Shown piece after piece: positions 26,297 through 35,833 of a stretch of 64,000 bases of DNA. The stretch's first letter is position 1. Each line of letters opens with the position of its first letter. Position numbers and translations under genes: made by a program. The DNA comes from Acetobacter pasteurianus subsp. pasteurianus LMG 1262 = NBRC 106471 (GTDB lineage Bacteria > Pseudomonadota > Alphaproteobacteria > Acetobacterales > Acetobacteraceae): NCBI RefSeq assembly GCF_000285275.1, contig NZ_CADO01000011.1, positions 1 to 64,000 of the forward strand, given 5' to 3'. The notes below the pieces were generated by a model that had not been told where the DNA came from, made no database searches, and saw only the letters and a program-made list of their open reading frames with translations.

Positions 26297-27331
26297 TTAT
26301 TTACCAGCCTGCCATGCGGATTGAATGCTATCCTTAACAGCCTTGGGCAGTGGCACGTAATCCAGCTTTGCTGCAATGGAATCGCCCTTGGCAAAATCCC
26401 AGATAAAGAAGCGCTTTACAGCTTCATCACGCGCAGGGTTACGTGCAGGCAGCGGCACCAGCACATAAGTGGCAGAAACAATCGGCCATGCCTGTGCGCC
26501 AGAAGTATTCAGCAAATTGACAGAAAAATGCGAAGCATTTTTCCAATCTGCAGCTTCTGCTGCCTGAGAGAAACTAGCCTGAGAGGCTGCAACGGCCTGA
26601 CCAGAACTGTTCTTGAGGCGAATGGTGGTCAGGTGGTTACGGCTGGCATAAGCATATTCCACATACCCTACACCACCTTCGGTATTCTGCACGGTGGCAG
26701 ATACGCCATCGTTCCCACGTGCGCCCAAACCACCCGGCCAGCTGATGGATGTGCCTGCGCCGTACTGATCATGCCAATTTTTGGAAGACTGATCGAGGTA
26801 GGATGTAAACACAAACGTTGTGCCAGACCCATCTGCACGATGGATAGGAGCAACAGCCGTATCTGGCAGGGAAACACCCGGGTTGAGTGCTGCAATTTTT
26901 GGATCATTCCAGCTGGTGATATCGCCGGAATAAATAGAAGCCAGCACATCACCGCTCAGCACCAGCACATCTGCCTTAATGCCCGGAATGTTCACAACCG
27001 GCACAATTCCACCCATAACGGTGGGGAACTGAAAAAGATGTGCACTTTCCAGCTTTTTGGCATCCATAGGTGCATCAGATGCCCCAAAATCCACCGTGCC
27101 AGCCAAAATCTGGTTTTGCCCAGCGCTGGACCCTACAGTCTGATAATTTACATTAACACCTGTATCTGCTTTGGCGGCAGAGGCCCAAGCCTCATAAATC
27201 GGGGCAGCAAAACTGGATCCCGCACCAGTTACACTTTGTGCATGAGAAAAAGAGGGCACAGCAGCCAGCAAGCAGGCAACCGCAGCAGCACAGGTTTCAG
27301 ACCGAAAAGAAAAACGCATTTTGGGGAGCAT
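26297..27331 (-). CDS. pstS: Phosphate ABC transporter substrate-binding protein PstS
   Basis: PstS binds phosphate in the periplasm and hands it to the PstCAB importer. The signal peptide ends at FSHAQS, and the mature start VTGAGSSFAAPIYEAWA is the PstS signature. Phosphate-contact segments follow: GSSAGQNQILAGTVDFGASDAPM, and RADGSGTTFVFTSYLDQ, then TEGGVGYVEYAYA. The length of 344 aa is normal. The ATG at 27331 has AGGG directly before it; the ATG at 27319 is an alternative. pstC, pstA, pstB and phoU do not follow; they must lie elsewhere. A good Pho box is at 27417-27432. Confidence 0.95.
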   Translation of the reverse strand: MLPKMRFSFRSETCAAAVACLLAAVPSFSHAQSVTGAGSSFAAPIYEAWASAAKADTGVNVNYQTVGSSAGQNQILAGTVDFGASDAPMDAKKLESAHLFQFPTVMGGIVPVVNIPGIKADVLVLSGDVLASIYSGDITSWNDPKIAALNPGVSLPDTAVAPIHRADGSGTTFVFTSYLDQSSKNWHDQYGAGTSISWPGGLGARGNDGVSATVQNTEGGVGYVEYAYASRNHLTTIRLKNSSGQAVAASQASFSQAAEAADWKNASHFSVNLLNTSGAQAWPIVSATYVLVPLPARNPARDEAVKRFFIWDFAKGDSIAAKLDYVPLPKAVKDSIQSAWQAGK

Positions 27332-27404
27332 CCCTAAGCATCAACACAAAACGGCACCAGTACATGCCGCCTCTGCTTCGTAAAGGAGGGAACGCAAAAA
27401 TGGG

Positions 27405-28712
27405 TTACGTCTGCAAGACAGTTTGGTGACAGTTTAATGAATGATCAGCCACTAACGGCAAAAGTGGCAGCCAGATATGGCAGGATGTGCCCTGCCCCAC
27501 TGCACTTTCCACCACAAAACGTCCTGCATGCCGGCTGACAATATGCTGCACAATGGCAAGCCCCAACCCACTACCCTGCACAGCCGCCGCAGTTTTGGCC
27601 ACGCGGTAAAACCGTTCTGTTAAACGGGCCAGATGCCGGGCCGGAATACCGGGGCCATTATCTGTTACACTCAGCACAATACCTGGCGCAGATGGCCAAC
27701 GTTGATCAGCCTCAGCCTGTTGGCAGGTTATGGTAATAGAGACAGGTTTACCGGCCTTTGTTTTTTCTGAAACAAGGCTATATTTTATGGCATTTTCAAC
27801 AAGATTAACCACAACCTGCAAAAGCTGTGTTTCATCCCCGGCAACCTGCCAGTTCTTGTCTTCTGGCGGCTGCACATCAACCGTAACAGGCAAACCGGCA
27901 GCCAGAAGATCCCCTTCTGTCTGGCACTGATCAAACAGATCAACCAACTTCACCGCTTCCCGCGGTTTTTGGTGTTCCTGCATTTGCACGCGGGAAAGAT
28001 AAAGCAGACTGTTCAGCAGGTTCTGCATCCGCTTGGCCTGCTGGGCCATAATTTCCAAAAACTCTTTTTGTGCCACAGGGTCATCTGCAGCTGGCCCTTG
28101 CAGAGTTTCTATAAATCCTAGCAATGCGGCCAAAGGCGTGCGTAGTTCATGGCTGGCAAAGGCCACAAAATCTGTGTGCTGGCGTTCTGCAACAACAGCA
28201 TCTGTTTCATCATACAGATCAACAAACACCAATGTTGTTTGCGCATTGGGGGATGTGTTTTCCCGGCGCATACTTATTGGCAACAAGGCTGCTGGCAGAG
28301 TCTGTTTTTGTAAAACAGCCTGAACCACCCGTAGCCGTGGAATATCCAAAATAACACGTACGCGCCCCGGCTGTGTGCTCCCTGCCTTTTGCGCAAGCAC
28401 CACATCCAGTTTGGCCTGAAACGCCGGATGGCGCACTATACTGCCAAGGTCTCCATCAAACTGTTGTTCAGCCATTTTGGAAACCACGCACAAACCGCGT
28501 GTTTCATTTATCACCAGCATGGCAGTCGGCAGGCAGGCCATAACCTGCTCCAGGCAAGGTTGAGAAACTTCCTTACTGGGGCTGCGCCGAGCCAGAACAG
28601 GCACACGGCTTACAGAGGCTCGCATACGCCCAAGCACCATGCCACCCAAAGTTGCCATGGCTGCACCAACCATGGCCCCTTCCCCCATTATCAGCCATGC
28701 CTGTGCAACCAT
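27405..28712 (-). CDS. phoR: Phosphate regulon sensor histidine kinase PhoR
   Basis: A short N-terminal hydrophobic segment (about residues 1-28, Gly/Met/Ala-rich) anchors the protein. A PAS-like region spans about 50-170. The HisKA box has the phosphoacceptor His near 188 (FASHELRTPLAALLGFIETL). The HATPase domain has the N box VVNLVENAIKYS, the G1 box VTDNGPGIP and the GSGLGLAIVQHIV motif. PhoR phosphorylates PhoB when phosphate is low. It starts 19 nt after phoB. Its last codons contain the Pho box that would drive pstS. The C-terminus is slightly longer than usual. Confidence 0.9.
   Translation of the reverse strand: MVAQAWLIMGEGAMVGAAMATLGGMVLGRMRASVSRVPVLARRSPSKEVSQPCLEQVMACLPTAMLVINETRGLCVVSKMAEQQFDGDLGSIVRHPAFQAKLDVVLAQKAGSTQPGRVRVILDIPRLRVVQAVLQKQTLPAALLPISMRRENTSPNAQTTLVFVDLYDETDAVVAERQHTDFVAFASHELRTPLAALLGFIETLQGPAADDPVAQKEFLEIMAQQAKRMQNLLNSLLYLSRVQMQEHQKPREAVKLVDLFDQCQTEGDLLAAGLPVTVDVQPPEDKNWQVAGDETQLLQVVVNLVENAIKYSLVSEKTKAGKPVSITITCQQAEADQRWPSAPGIVLSVTDNGPGIPARHLARLTERFYRVAKTAAAVQGSGLGLAIVQHIVSRHAGRFVVESAVGQGTSCHIWLPLLPLVADHSLNCHQTVLQT
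27417..27432 (-). promoter_or_regulatory. Pho box of pstS inside the 3' end of phoR
   Basis: On the minus strand CTGTCA, CCAAA, CTGTCT: two CTGTC units 11 bp apart, very close to the PhoB consensus. It lies about 86 nt upstream of the pstS start and within the last codons of phoR. Confidence 0.8.
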
Positions 28713-28731
28713 GCCAAAAATTTACCCTGTT

Positions 28732-29421
28732 CTAGCCGTGCGGCAGATCCAGCGCATACCCTCTGGCTCGCACTGTACGGATAAGATCCTGCTCATCCCC
28801 TTCATTCAGGGTTTGTCGCAGGCGGCGGATATGCACATCCACCGTGCGCAATTCCACAAAAGAACTGCGTTCCCAAGCATGTTTCAAAAGCTCCTCGCGA
28901 GAGAAAACTTTACCCGGGTTGAGCATAAAGAATTCTAGCAGACGGTATTCGGTTGGCCCCAGAGCCAGCAAACGTCCGCTACGTTCCACCTTGTGGCTCA
29001 CCCGGTCCATCACCAGTGTATCAAACCGCAGGGTTTTATCTGCTGGCGGCAAGCGGCGCAGCATGGCTTTTACGCGCGCAAACAACGCCTCCATGCTGAA
29101 GGGTTTTACAAGATAATCATCCGCTCCGGTATCTAAACCGCGGATCGTATCTGTTTCTTCCCCACGCGCACTTAACATCACAATAGGAAGCGTTGCTGTT
29201 TTGGGCTGCCCTCTTAACTGGCGGCACACTTCCAAGCCAGAAATACCTGGCAGCATCCAGTCCAGCAGCAACAGGTCAGGGCGTTTTTGGCGCACTTGTT
29301 CAAGCGCTGCTTCACCATCCCCAACAACGCGGACTGCATATCCCTGCTTTTCAAGATTGTAGCCGATAAGCCGGGAGAGTGCCGGATCATCCTCAACCAC
29401 CAGAAGATCTGCCTTATTCAT
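28732..29421 (-). CDS. phoB: Phosphate regulon response regulator PhoB
   Basis: The N-terminal receiver domain (VVEDDPALSRLIGYNLEKQGY) has the phosphoacceptor Asp near residue 54 in LLLLDWMLPG, Thr/Ser and Lys in VMLSARGEE and LVKPFSMEAL, and ends about 120. The C-terminal OmpR-type winged helix includes LGPTEYRLLEFFMLNPGKVFSREELL and RTVDVHIRRLRQTL. The length of 229 aa is standard. It precedes phoR in a phoBR operon. A Pho-box-like element upstream suggests autoregulation. Confidence 0.93.
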   Translation of the reverse strand: MNKADLLVVEDDPALSRLIGYNLEKQGYAVRVVGDGEAALEQVRQKRPDLLLLDWMLPGISGLEVCRQLRGQPKTATLPIVMLSARGEETDTIRGLDTGADDYLVKPFSMEALFARVKAMLRRLPPADKTLRFDTLVMDRVSHKVERSGRLLALGPTEYRLLEFFMLNPGKVFSREELLKHAWERSSFVELRTVDVHIRRLRQTLNEGDEQDLIRTVRARGYALDLPHG

Positions 29422-29548
29422 GCTTTCCCTGCTTTTTGTAACATGATTGAAAGATAGGGGGTTCTCACAGCAAAAAACAACGTCCCGCCACCTCGCAAGA
29501 AAGAGATCATGTGTGAAAACCGCTTATATATCGGGCAAAAAGTACCCG

Positions 29549-29568
29549 TATGAAAGTTTTGTGAAACC
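29549..29568 (-). promoter_or_regulatory. Weak Pho box upstream of phoB
   Basis: The minus strand reads TTTCACAAAA CTTTCATA, two TTTCAY units 11 bp apart. It diverges from the consensus more than the pstS site. It lies about 130 nt before phoB. Confidence 0.45.
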
Positions 29569-29584
29569 CTCACAAAGTTGCAAC

Positions 29585-29620
29585 AAAAAAAGGCCTTCCC
29601 TTATGGAGAAGGCCCTTTTG
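29585..29620 (-). terminator. Terminator after purA
   Basis: Stem AAAAGGCCTTC against GAAGGCCCTTTT with one bulged C; on the minus strand it is followed by a run of T. Confidence 0.8.
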
Positions 29621-29643
29621 TTACAAACGCATTGCCTGCCGGA

Positions 29644-30933
29644 TCAATCTTCAAACGGGTCGCGCATCAGAATGGTGTCATCCCGATCTGGGCTGGTGGA
29701 AAGCAGGGTAACAGGTGCACCCACCAGCTCTTCAATACGGCGCACGTATTTAATGGCCTGCGCTGGCAGGTCTGCCCAGCGGCGTGCACCGTGGGTGGTT
29801 TCCTTCCAGCCTTCCAGCGTTTCATAAACCGGGCGCACACGCTGCTGCGCTGCCGGGGCGGACGGGAAGCGTTCGATCTTCTGGCCGTCCAGTTCATAGC
29901 CAACGCAAATCCGGATTTCATCCAGACCATCCAGCACATCCAGCTTGGTAAGCGCCAGACCGTTTACACCACCAACGCGCACGGCATGACGCACCAGAAC
30001 GGAATCGAACCAGCCACAACGGCGCGGACGGCCCGTGTTGGTGCCAAATTCATGCCCACGTTCGCCAAGGCGGCGGCCTGTTTCATCATGCAGTTCTGTG
30101 GGGAACGGGCCTTCACCCACACGGGTGCAATACGCCTTGGCAATACCCAGAACAAAACCCGCAGCCGTTGGGCCCATGCCCGAACCCGTACCCGCATTGG
30201 CAGCAACTGTGTTGGAACTGGTAACAAACGGATAGGTGCCGTGGTCCACATCCAGCATGACAGCCTGCGCACCTTCAAACAGAATGCGGCGGCCTGCACG
30301 ACGGGCGTCATCCAGAATATCCCAAGTAGGCGCCATATAAGGCAGCACTTTAGGGGCGATATCTGTCAGGAACTTAAGCAGTTCTTCTTTGGTGAATACG
30401 GGTGCACCCAGCCCTGCCAGCAGGGTGTTGTGATGCAGCAGCAGTTCATCCAGCTTCCAGTCCAGCGTTTCTGGCTCGGCCAGATCACACAGGCGGATAG
30501 CGCGGCGGGCCACCTTATCTTCATACGCTGGGCCAATGCCACGGCCCGTGGTGCCAATTTTACGATCACCACGCGCAGCCTCACGCGCGCGATCCAGTGC
30601 ACCGTGCACAGGCAGAATCAGGGGGGCATTTTCTGCAATCTTGAGCGTATCGGGCGTAACTTCCAGCCCCTGTTCCTGAATACGGCCAATTTCTGCCAGC
30701 AGCGCCTGCGGGTCCACCACCACGCCATTGCCAATAATGCCCAGCTTGTTGTTCACCACGCCGGAAGGCAGCAGGGAAAGCTTGTAAACCTGATTGCCCA
30801 CAACCAGCGTATGCCCGGCATTGTGCCCACCCTGAAAGCGCACAACAATATCGGCCCGACTGGCTAGCCAATCTACGATTTTGCCTTTGCCTTCATCACC
30901 CCACTGGGCGCCAATCACGGTTACGTTGGACAT
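29644..30933 (-). CDS. purA: Adenylosuccinate synthetase
   Basis: PurA catalyses the GTP-dependent joining of IMP and aspartate, the first committed step to AMP. The N-terminus [17 protein letters not shown] is the P-loop signature and [11 protein letters not shown] follows near residue 37. The [21 protein letters not shown] block near 125-145 and [13 protein letters not shown] near 290 complete the active site. The length of 429 aa is normal. It is the last gene of the minus-strand string from trpB and is followed by a terminator. Confidence 0.97.
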   Translation of the reverse strand: MSNVTVIGAQWGDEGKGKIVDWLASRADIVVRFQGGHNAGHTLVVGNQVYKLSLLPSGVVNNKLGIIGNGVVVDPQALLAEIGRIQEQGLEVTPDTLKIAENAPLILPVHGALDRAREAARGDRKIGTTGRGIGPAYEDKVARRAIRLCDLAEPETLDWKLDELLLHHNTLLAGLGAPVFTKEELLKFLTDIAPKVLPYMAPTWDILDDARRAGRRILFEGAQAVMLDVDHGTYPFVTSSNTVAANAGTGSGMGPTAAGFVLGIAKAYCTRVGEGPFPTELHDETGRRLGERGHEFGTNTGRPRRCGWFDSVLVRHAVRVGGVNGLALTKLDVLDGLDEIRICVGYELDGQKIERFPSAPAAQQRVRPVYETLEGWKETTHGARRWADLPAQAIKYVRRIEELVGAPVTLLSTSPDRDDTILMRDPFED

Positions 30934-31000
30934 GGATGGTGTGCTCCTGAAAGAATCTTGCCGCTAACTGAAAGAGAATACAGCCCCTTACGGGGAAAAA

Positions 31001-32149
31001 TCATGACAAGGCCATGCAGTTGGTACCACGCAATACATGCGTGCAGCCCAAACGGCGTGCTTCGGCCTCTGGCTCTGCGGTGAGAGAAGATGCCGCCAGC
31101 GTGGCGTAACCTTGCGTGCGCAGGCGTACGGCCTCCCGCTTATCTGCTCCCGGTGCCAGATAGACACGAGGGCGCGCAGGGGTTGGCGGAATCATGCGGA
31201 ACAGCACATCTGGGCGCAACGTCAGCCCACAGGCGGGTTCATTATCATTACACAGGTAACGACCACCGCGCCCCAGCTCTTCCGAACGACCAACGGCAAA
31301 CAGCGTCACACACACACCTGTATGATATTTCCAGCCCCGAAACTCTACCGGGTCCACCGTCATCCGCAGGTTGGGGCACTGCTCACGCAGGGCGGCCACC
31401 GTATCTACCAGACGGTCCAGAACAGCACGCGCCTTGGGTGGAAGGGTAATTTCCGTCAGCCGCGCTACGGCATGTTCGGCCAGACCTGTGGCTTCCAGCA
31501 ATGCAATAAGCGTACTGGCCAGTGCCCCACCCTGCTCGGCCACAGCGGCGGAATCCTTACGGTCCAACGCACGCATAAGGGCTGCACGCTGCGCTTCGGG
31601 CACTTTGCTTTCTTCCAGCAGGGCCGGAATAAAGGGCGGCATGGTGAGATCGAAGGAAACATCCTTCACACCCAGACGCTCAAGAGCTTCCGCCCCAACA
31701 GACATCACCTCTGCATCCGCCTCTGGCGAATCCGGGCCTATCAGTTCGATACCTGTCTGCATAATCTGGCGGCTGCTTTCTTCCGCCGCCACGGGGGACA
31801 CCACAACACACACACCGGCGTAGGAAACACGCAGCGGGCGCGGTGTGCTGGCCACACGCGTTGCCGCCATACGGGCAACCTGCGGCGTAATATCCGGGCG
31901 CAGCACCATCATGCGGCGGGTATCCGGGTCCATCACCCGGAAACTCTGTTCCGCAAGGGCCGCACCGGCACCCGCCAGATACGTGTCCTCAAACTCTATA
32001 AGAGGAGGCCGCACGCGGTCGTATCCGTGGGATGCAAACACGTCCATAAGCGTGGCAACACCCTCTGCCTCGGTTCGGGCATCGGGTGTTAAAAAATCTA
32101 CAAAGCCTGCGGGCAGCAGCGCCGGGCTGAAAGGCGGGTCTTCCGTCAT
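31001..32149 (-). CDS. hisZ: ATP phosphoribosyltransferase regulatory subunit HisZ
   Basis: HisZ is a catalytically dead class II aminoacyl-tRNA synthetase relative that forms an octamer with short-form HisG to start histidine biosynthesis. LLPAGFVDFLTPDARTEAEGVATLMDVF and VLRPDITPQVARMAATR near residues 80-95 are the characteristic motifs. YHTGVCVTLFAVG and the GRGGRYL segment near 285-305 correspond to motif 3. The length (382 aa from ATG 32149) fits. I reject the longer start at 32185 because it adds an untypical N-terminus. hisG is not in the window, so the partner lies elsewhere. Confidence 0.88.
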   Translation of the reverse strand: MTEDPPFSPALLPAGFVDFLTPDARTEAEGVATLMDVFASHGYDRVRPPLIEFEDTYLAGAGAALAEQSFRVMDPDTRRMMVLRPDITPQVARMAATRVASTPRPLRVSYAGVCVVVSPVAAEESSRQIMQTGIELIGPDSPEADAEVMSVGAEALERLGVKDVSFDLTMPPFIPALLEESKVPEAQRAALMRALDRKDSAAVAEQGGALASTLIALLEATGLAEHAVARLTEITLPPKARAVLDRLVDTVAALREQCPNLRMTVDPVEFRGWKYHTGVCVTLFAVGRSEELGRGGRYLCNDNEPACGLTLRPDVLFRMIPPTPARPRVYLAPGADKREAVRLRTQGYATLAASSLTAEPEAEARRLGCTHVLRGTNCMALS

Positions 32150-32237
32150 GCTTCGGGCTATAGCACTGCATGGCGTGCCCGTCATGCCCGCAAAGGGGCA
32201 CTTTTTGCGCTATATGCTTCTAACAGGTGTGGTTTTT

Positions 32238-33716
32238 TCAGCCATCTGCGTTGCCGGGCAGGGTTTCCCACCCTGTGCCAATAAAAGTCAGCACCCGGCG
32301 GCCCATGCCATCTGCACGCAAAACAATCAGATTCTGGTCTTCCAACCAGCCTAGCAAACGGCGCGCACGCCCTTTTGAAACCGTGCCATACACCCGCGCA
32401 ATAGCGGCATCAGATGGGCATGGCTGCCGCTCCAGCGCAGCACGGGCCAGAAAAAGCCCCACAGCCTGAAGGTCCTCCGGCAAGGTGGAGGCCAGAGCTT
32501 CGGCCTCCTGCCATTCGGGCTGGGTGGATGTTTCTTCATCCACCCCACTACGGGCTGTAGCCAAGGCCCGGTTAAAGCGCCGCATATCCAGCGCATTGCG
32601 CCCAAGCCCAGCAATACGGCACCGCACCAGAAAATCCTGATACAAAACAGGTGCCGGACGAAAAGCTGCTTCCTCATCCTCCATCATGTCACGCAGGATG
32701 GCGCGCATCCGGGCTTCACGCTCGGTTTGGGTTTCGGATGTTTCTTCGGGGGCTTCCTGCTCGGCTTGGGCGGCCTGTGCCTCACCATGTGCAGCAAGTT
32801 GGGTGAGCAAATCAGGCGGCGGAGGCGCAGGTGCCTTGCGGGGGCGGACAGGCATATCCTGCACAGGCACGGGAGCCAGAATAAGATCATGCACAGGCGC
32901 TGGCGGCGGCTCAAACGGTGTAAGAACCGGCCCGGCAGAACGGCTTTCTGTTTCTACCGTGCCAATACGCACCGGCGTTGGCCTGCGGCACAGGGCCGGA
33001 CCAAGAGCAACAAAGGTGCCGCGCGCCAGATCACGGAACGATTCGGCCTGCCTACGCTCCATCCCCAGCAGATCTGCCGCGCGGGACATATCAATATCCA
33101 GAAATGTCCGGCCCATTAAAAAGTTGGAAGCCTCTGCGGCCACGTTTTTAGCCAGCTTGGCCAAACGCTGTGTGGCAATAACCCCGGCCAGACCACGTTT
33201 ACGACCACGGCACATCAGATTTGTCATAGCGCCGAGGGATGCCCGCCGGGCTTCGTCCGAAACCTCCCCTGCGGCGGCTGGGGCAAAAAGCTGGGCTTCA
33301 TCCACCACCACCAGCACCGGATACCAGTATTGGCGCGGCACCTCGAACATGCCGCCCAAAAATGCAGCCGCCCAGCGCATCTGCTGGTCTGCATCCAAGC
33401 CTTCCAGATTCAGCACAACAGACGCACGGTGCATGCGCATACGCTCACCCGCCGCATGCAGCGCCATTTCGGAATGGTCTACGCCATCGATCACCAGATG
33501 GCCGAATTTTTCCGCAAGGCTGACAAAATCCCCCTCCGGGTCAATAATCGCCTGCTGCACCATGCGGGCAGATTGCTCCAGCAACCGCCGCAGCAAATGC
33601 GATTTACCAGACCCCGAATTGCCCTGCACCAGCAGGCGCGTGGCTAGAAGTTCGGCCAGATCTAATTGCGCCGGGCCACCCCCCGGCACTTCACCCATTA
33701 TAATCATGCTGCTCAT
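32238..33716 (-). CDS. HerA/VirB4-like ATP-binding protein (492 aa)
   Basis: Walker A is GNSGSGKSHLLRRLLE near residue 34 and Walker B is VLVVVDEAQLFAP near 140. SLGAMTNLMCRGRKRGLAGVIATQRLAKL near 160-190 is the sensor region of the HerA/FtsK-type helicase core. Residues about 245-330 form a Pro/Ala/Glu-rich linker, and the C-terminal 100 residues resemble a winged helix (IARVYGTVSKGRARRLLGWLEDQNL). This suggests a DNA-handling ATPase. NurA, the usual partner nuclease of HerA, is not adjacent. Its start overlaps the flavoprotein stop (ATGA), so it is co-translated with a trp-linked gene, without an obvious reason. Confidence 0.72.
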   Translation of the reverse strand: MSSMIIMGEVPGGGPAQLDLAELLATRLLVQGNSGSGKSHLLRRLLEQSARMVQQAIIDPEGDFVSLAEKFGHLVIDGVDHSEMALHAAGERMRMHRASVVLNLEGLDADQQMRWAAAFLGGMFEVPRQYWYPVLVVVDEAQLFAPAAAGEVSDEARRASLGAMTNLMCRGRKRGLAGVIATQRLAKLAKNVAAEASNFLMGRTFLDIDMSRAADLLGMERRQAESFRDLARGTFVALGPALCRRPTPVRIGTVETESRSAGPVLTPFEPPPAPVHDLILAPVPVQDMPVRPRKAPAPPPPDLLTQLAAHGEAQAAQAEQEAPEETSETQTEREARMRAILRDMMEDEEAAFRPAPVLYQDFLVRCRIAGLGRNALDMRRFNRALATARSGVDEETSTQPEWQEAEALASTLPEDLQAVGLFLARAALERQPCPSDAAIARVYGTVSKGRARRLLGWLEDQNLIVLRADGMGRRVLTFIGTGWETLPGNADG

Positions 33717-34966
33717 GGCTGGAGGGGATACCGCTTAGCCCCTGTATCCTGCAACCATGCCTGTAGGCCCTTTGCCGCCGCGCGCCCTGTGGCAAGGCAG
33801 GCATGCAGCAGATAGCCGCCGGTTGGGGCCTCCCAATCCAGCATTTCACCCGCCACAAACACACCGGGCACTGCACGGAGCATAAAACCATCTGTGCAGG
33901 AGTCGGACGTAATGCCACCAGCGGTGGAAATGGCACGGGCAAGCGGTTGCGGAGCGCTCAACACAACGGGTACAGCTTTTAACCGCGCAGCCAAGGCTTG
34001 AGGAGAAGAAGGGATATCCTGCCCCCCTTCACGCAGCAGTGCAACGGCAACAGGCGGCAGGCGCAATGCCTTGCGTAATTTATTGGAAAGGCTCTCACGC
34101 GGGCGGGTGGCGGCCAGACGGCGGGCTATTTCCTGTTCTGGCATATCCGGGCGCAAATCTACCATCACAATGGCCACGCCTTCTTCGGCAATTGCAGCCC
34201 GGATAGGAGCAGACAGCGCATAAATCGCGCCGCCTTCCAGCCCGTTGGCCGTTACCATCACTTCACCCTGCACACGTTGCCCTGCAAAGCTGAGAGCTAC
34301 AGGCTTAAGCGGCACGCCTGCAAAGCGCTCCTTAAACAGATCAGACCACGCTGTTTCAAAACCACAATTTGCGGGCTGTAATGGTGCTATATTTACACCC
34401 TGCTGCGCCAGAACCGAAACCCAGCCCCCTGCACTGCCCAAGCGTGGCCAGCTTGCCCCGCCTAGCGCCAGCAATGTGGCATCTGCTTGCATGGGGTGTG
34501 GTTCATCCTGCCCTTCGCGCTGCACAAGCAGGTTGCCTTGGGCGTCCCACCCTTTCCATGCTGTGCGGGTATGAAACACAACTCCAAGCTCCCGTAGCCG
34601 CGCCAGCCATGCACGCAGCAACGGAGATGCCTTCATGGCCGAAGGAAATACGCGGCCGGAAGACCCTGTAAAATGGGCTTGCCCCAGCCCTTCCATCCAG
34701 TGCTGGATATCTTGGGTTGTCCACGCATCCAATGCTGGCCGTAACCAAGATTGCGCCACCCCATAACGCCGCATCAAGGCCTCATGCGGTTCGGAATGCG
34801 TGATGTTTAGCCCACCCCGCCCCGCCATAAGCAGCTTGCGGCCAACACTGGGCATACGCTCCAGCACCTGCACGCAGTATCCAGCCTGCGCCAGATACTC
34901 CGCCGCAGCCAGCCCCGCAGGGCCAGCCCCGACAATAACGATGTTTGCGGCTGAAGCGTGTGTCAT
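33713..34966 (-). CDS. NAD(P)/FAD-dependent oxidoreductase (BaiN/HI0933-like flavoprotein)
   Basis: The N-terminal FAD-binding VGAGPAGLAAAEYLAQAG is followed by VGRKLLMAGRGGLNITHSE, the signature of the HI0933/BaiN family; a TIGR03862-type subgroup fits the length of 417 aa. A central domain includes GGASWPRLGSAGGW, and the C-terminus has GGITSDSCTDGFMLRAVPGVFVAGEMLDWEAPTGGY for FAD closure. The ATG at 34966 is preferred to the TTG at 34972. Substrate unknown. It lies 33 nt after trpA and overlaps the next gene by 4 nt. Confidence 0.85.
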   Translation of the reverse strand: MTHASAANIVIVGAGPAGLAAAEYLAQAGYCVQVLERMPSVGRKLLMAGRGGLNITHSEPHEALMRRYGVAQSWLRPALDAWTTQDIQHWMEGLGQAHFTGSSGRVFPSAMKASPLLRAWLARLRELGVVFHTRTAWKGWDAQGNLLVQREGQDEPHPMQADATLLALGGASWPRLGSAGGWVSVLAQQGVNIAPLQPANCGFETAWSDLFKERFAGVPLKPVALSFAGQRVQGEVMVTANGLEGGAIYALSAPIRAAIAEEGVAIVMVDLRPDMPEQEIARRLAATRPRESLSNKLRKALRLPPVAVALLREGGQDIPSSPQALAARLKAVPVVLSAPQPLARAISTAGGITSDSCTDGFMLRAVPGVFVAGEMLDWEAPTGGYLLHACLATGRAAAKGLQAWLQDTGAKRYPLQP

Positions 34967-34999
34967 GGACAAAATATTACTGGAATCGGAAAAGCGGAA

Positions 35000-35833
35000 T
35001 CATACCGCCTTTCCGTCAGCACTGCGCACGGCTTTTGCCAGATCTTCAATCTGCGCCAACACGCGCGGAAGCGTTTCTGCCGTAGCGCGGCCTTTGTCAT
35101 CCAGCGTTTCCGCCAAAGTAGAAAGCAGGGCCGAAGCCACAACCGCACCATCTGCAATGCTGGAAGCATTAGCCGCCTGCTGCGGCGTACGCACACCAAA
35201 CCCAATGGCAATCGGCAATTTGGTAACCTTGCGCAGACGTGGAATAGCAGCTTCCAGATCATGCGTAGTGGCAGAACGTGTGCCCGTAATGCCCGTAATA
35301 CTGACGTAATACACAAAGCCAGATGCGTGAGAGAGCACATAAGGCAGGCGCTCATCCGATGTGGTAGGTGCCACAAGCCGGATGATGTCCAATTTATTGG
35401 CCTTGGCAAATGGTGCCAGCACATCGGCTTCCTCTGGCGGCAGATCCACCAGAATCAGCCCGTCCACACCAGCGCTGGCGGCATCACGGCAGAAGCGTTC
35501 ATACCCGTAGGATTCTACCGGGTTCAGATACCCCATAAGGATAATGGGGGTTTCGTTATCCTGCTGGCGGAAGTCCGTGACCATATCCAGCACACCTGCC
35601 AGCGTGGCCCCGGCTTTAAGGCCACGGCGGGCAGCAGCCTGAATAACCGGGCCATCGGCGGAGGGATCTGAAAAAGGCATGCCAATTTCAATCAGGTCTG
35701 CGCCAGCAGCGGGCATTTTGCGCAGCAGTTCGAGCGATGTATCCCAATCCGGATCATACGCTTCCAGATACGGAATAAGCGCGCCGCGGCCTTGGGCCGC
35801 AAGTGCTTTAAAACGGGCTGCTATACGGCTCAC
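35000..35833 (-). CDS. trpA: Tryptophan synthase alpha chain
   Basis: TrpA cleaves indole-3-glycerol phosphate to indole, which is channelled to TrpB. The active-site Glu lies in [21 protein letters not shown] near residue 47, and the second catalytic acid in [15 protein letters not shown] near 130. [24 protein letters not shown] near the C-terminus is the phosphate-binding loop. The length of 277 aa is normal. The start overlaps the trpB stop by 4 nt. Confidence 0.96.
   Translation of the reverse strand: MSRIAARFKALAAQGRGALIPYLEAYDPDWDTSLELLRKMPAAGADLIEIGMPFSDPSADGPVIQAAARRGLKAGATLAGVLDMVTDFRQQDNETPIILMGYLNPVESYGYERFCRDAASAGVDGLILVDLPPEEADVLAPFAKANKLDIIRLVAPTTSDERLPYVLSHASGFVYYVSITGITGTRSATTHDLEAAIPRLRKVTKLPIAIGFGVRTPQQAANASSIADGAVVASALLSTLAETLDDKGRATAETLPRVLAQIEDLAKAVRSADGKAV

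Noticed and set aside
29578-30867. 429-codon plus-strand ORF opposite purA
   Set aside because: Composition is Gln/His/Arg-rich nonsense and it mirrors purA codon by codon; no RBS or family motif.
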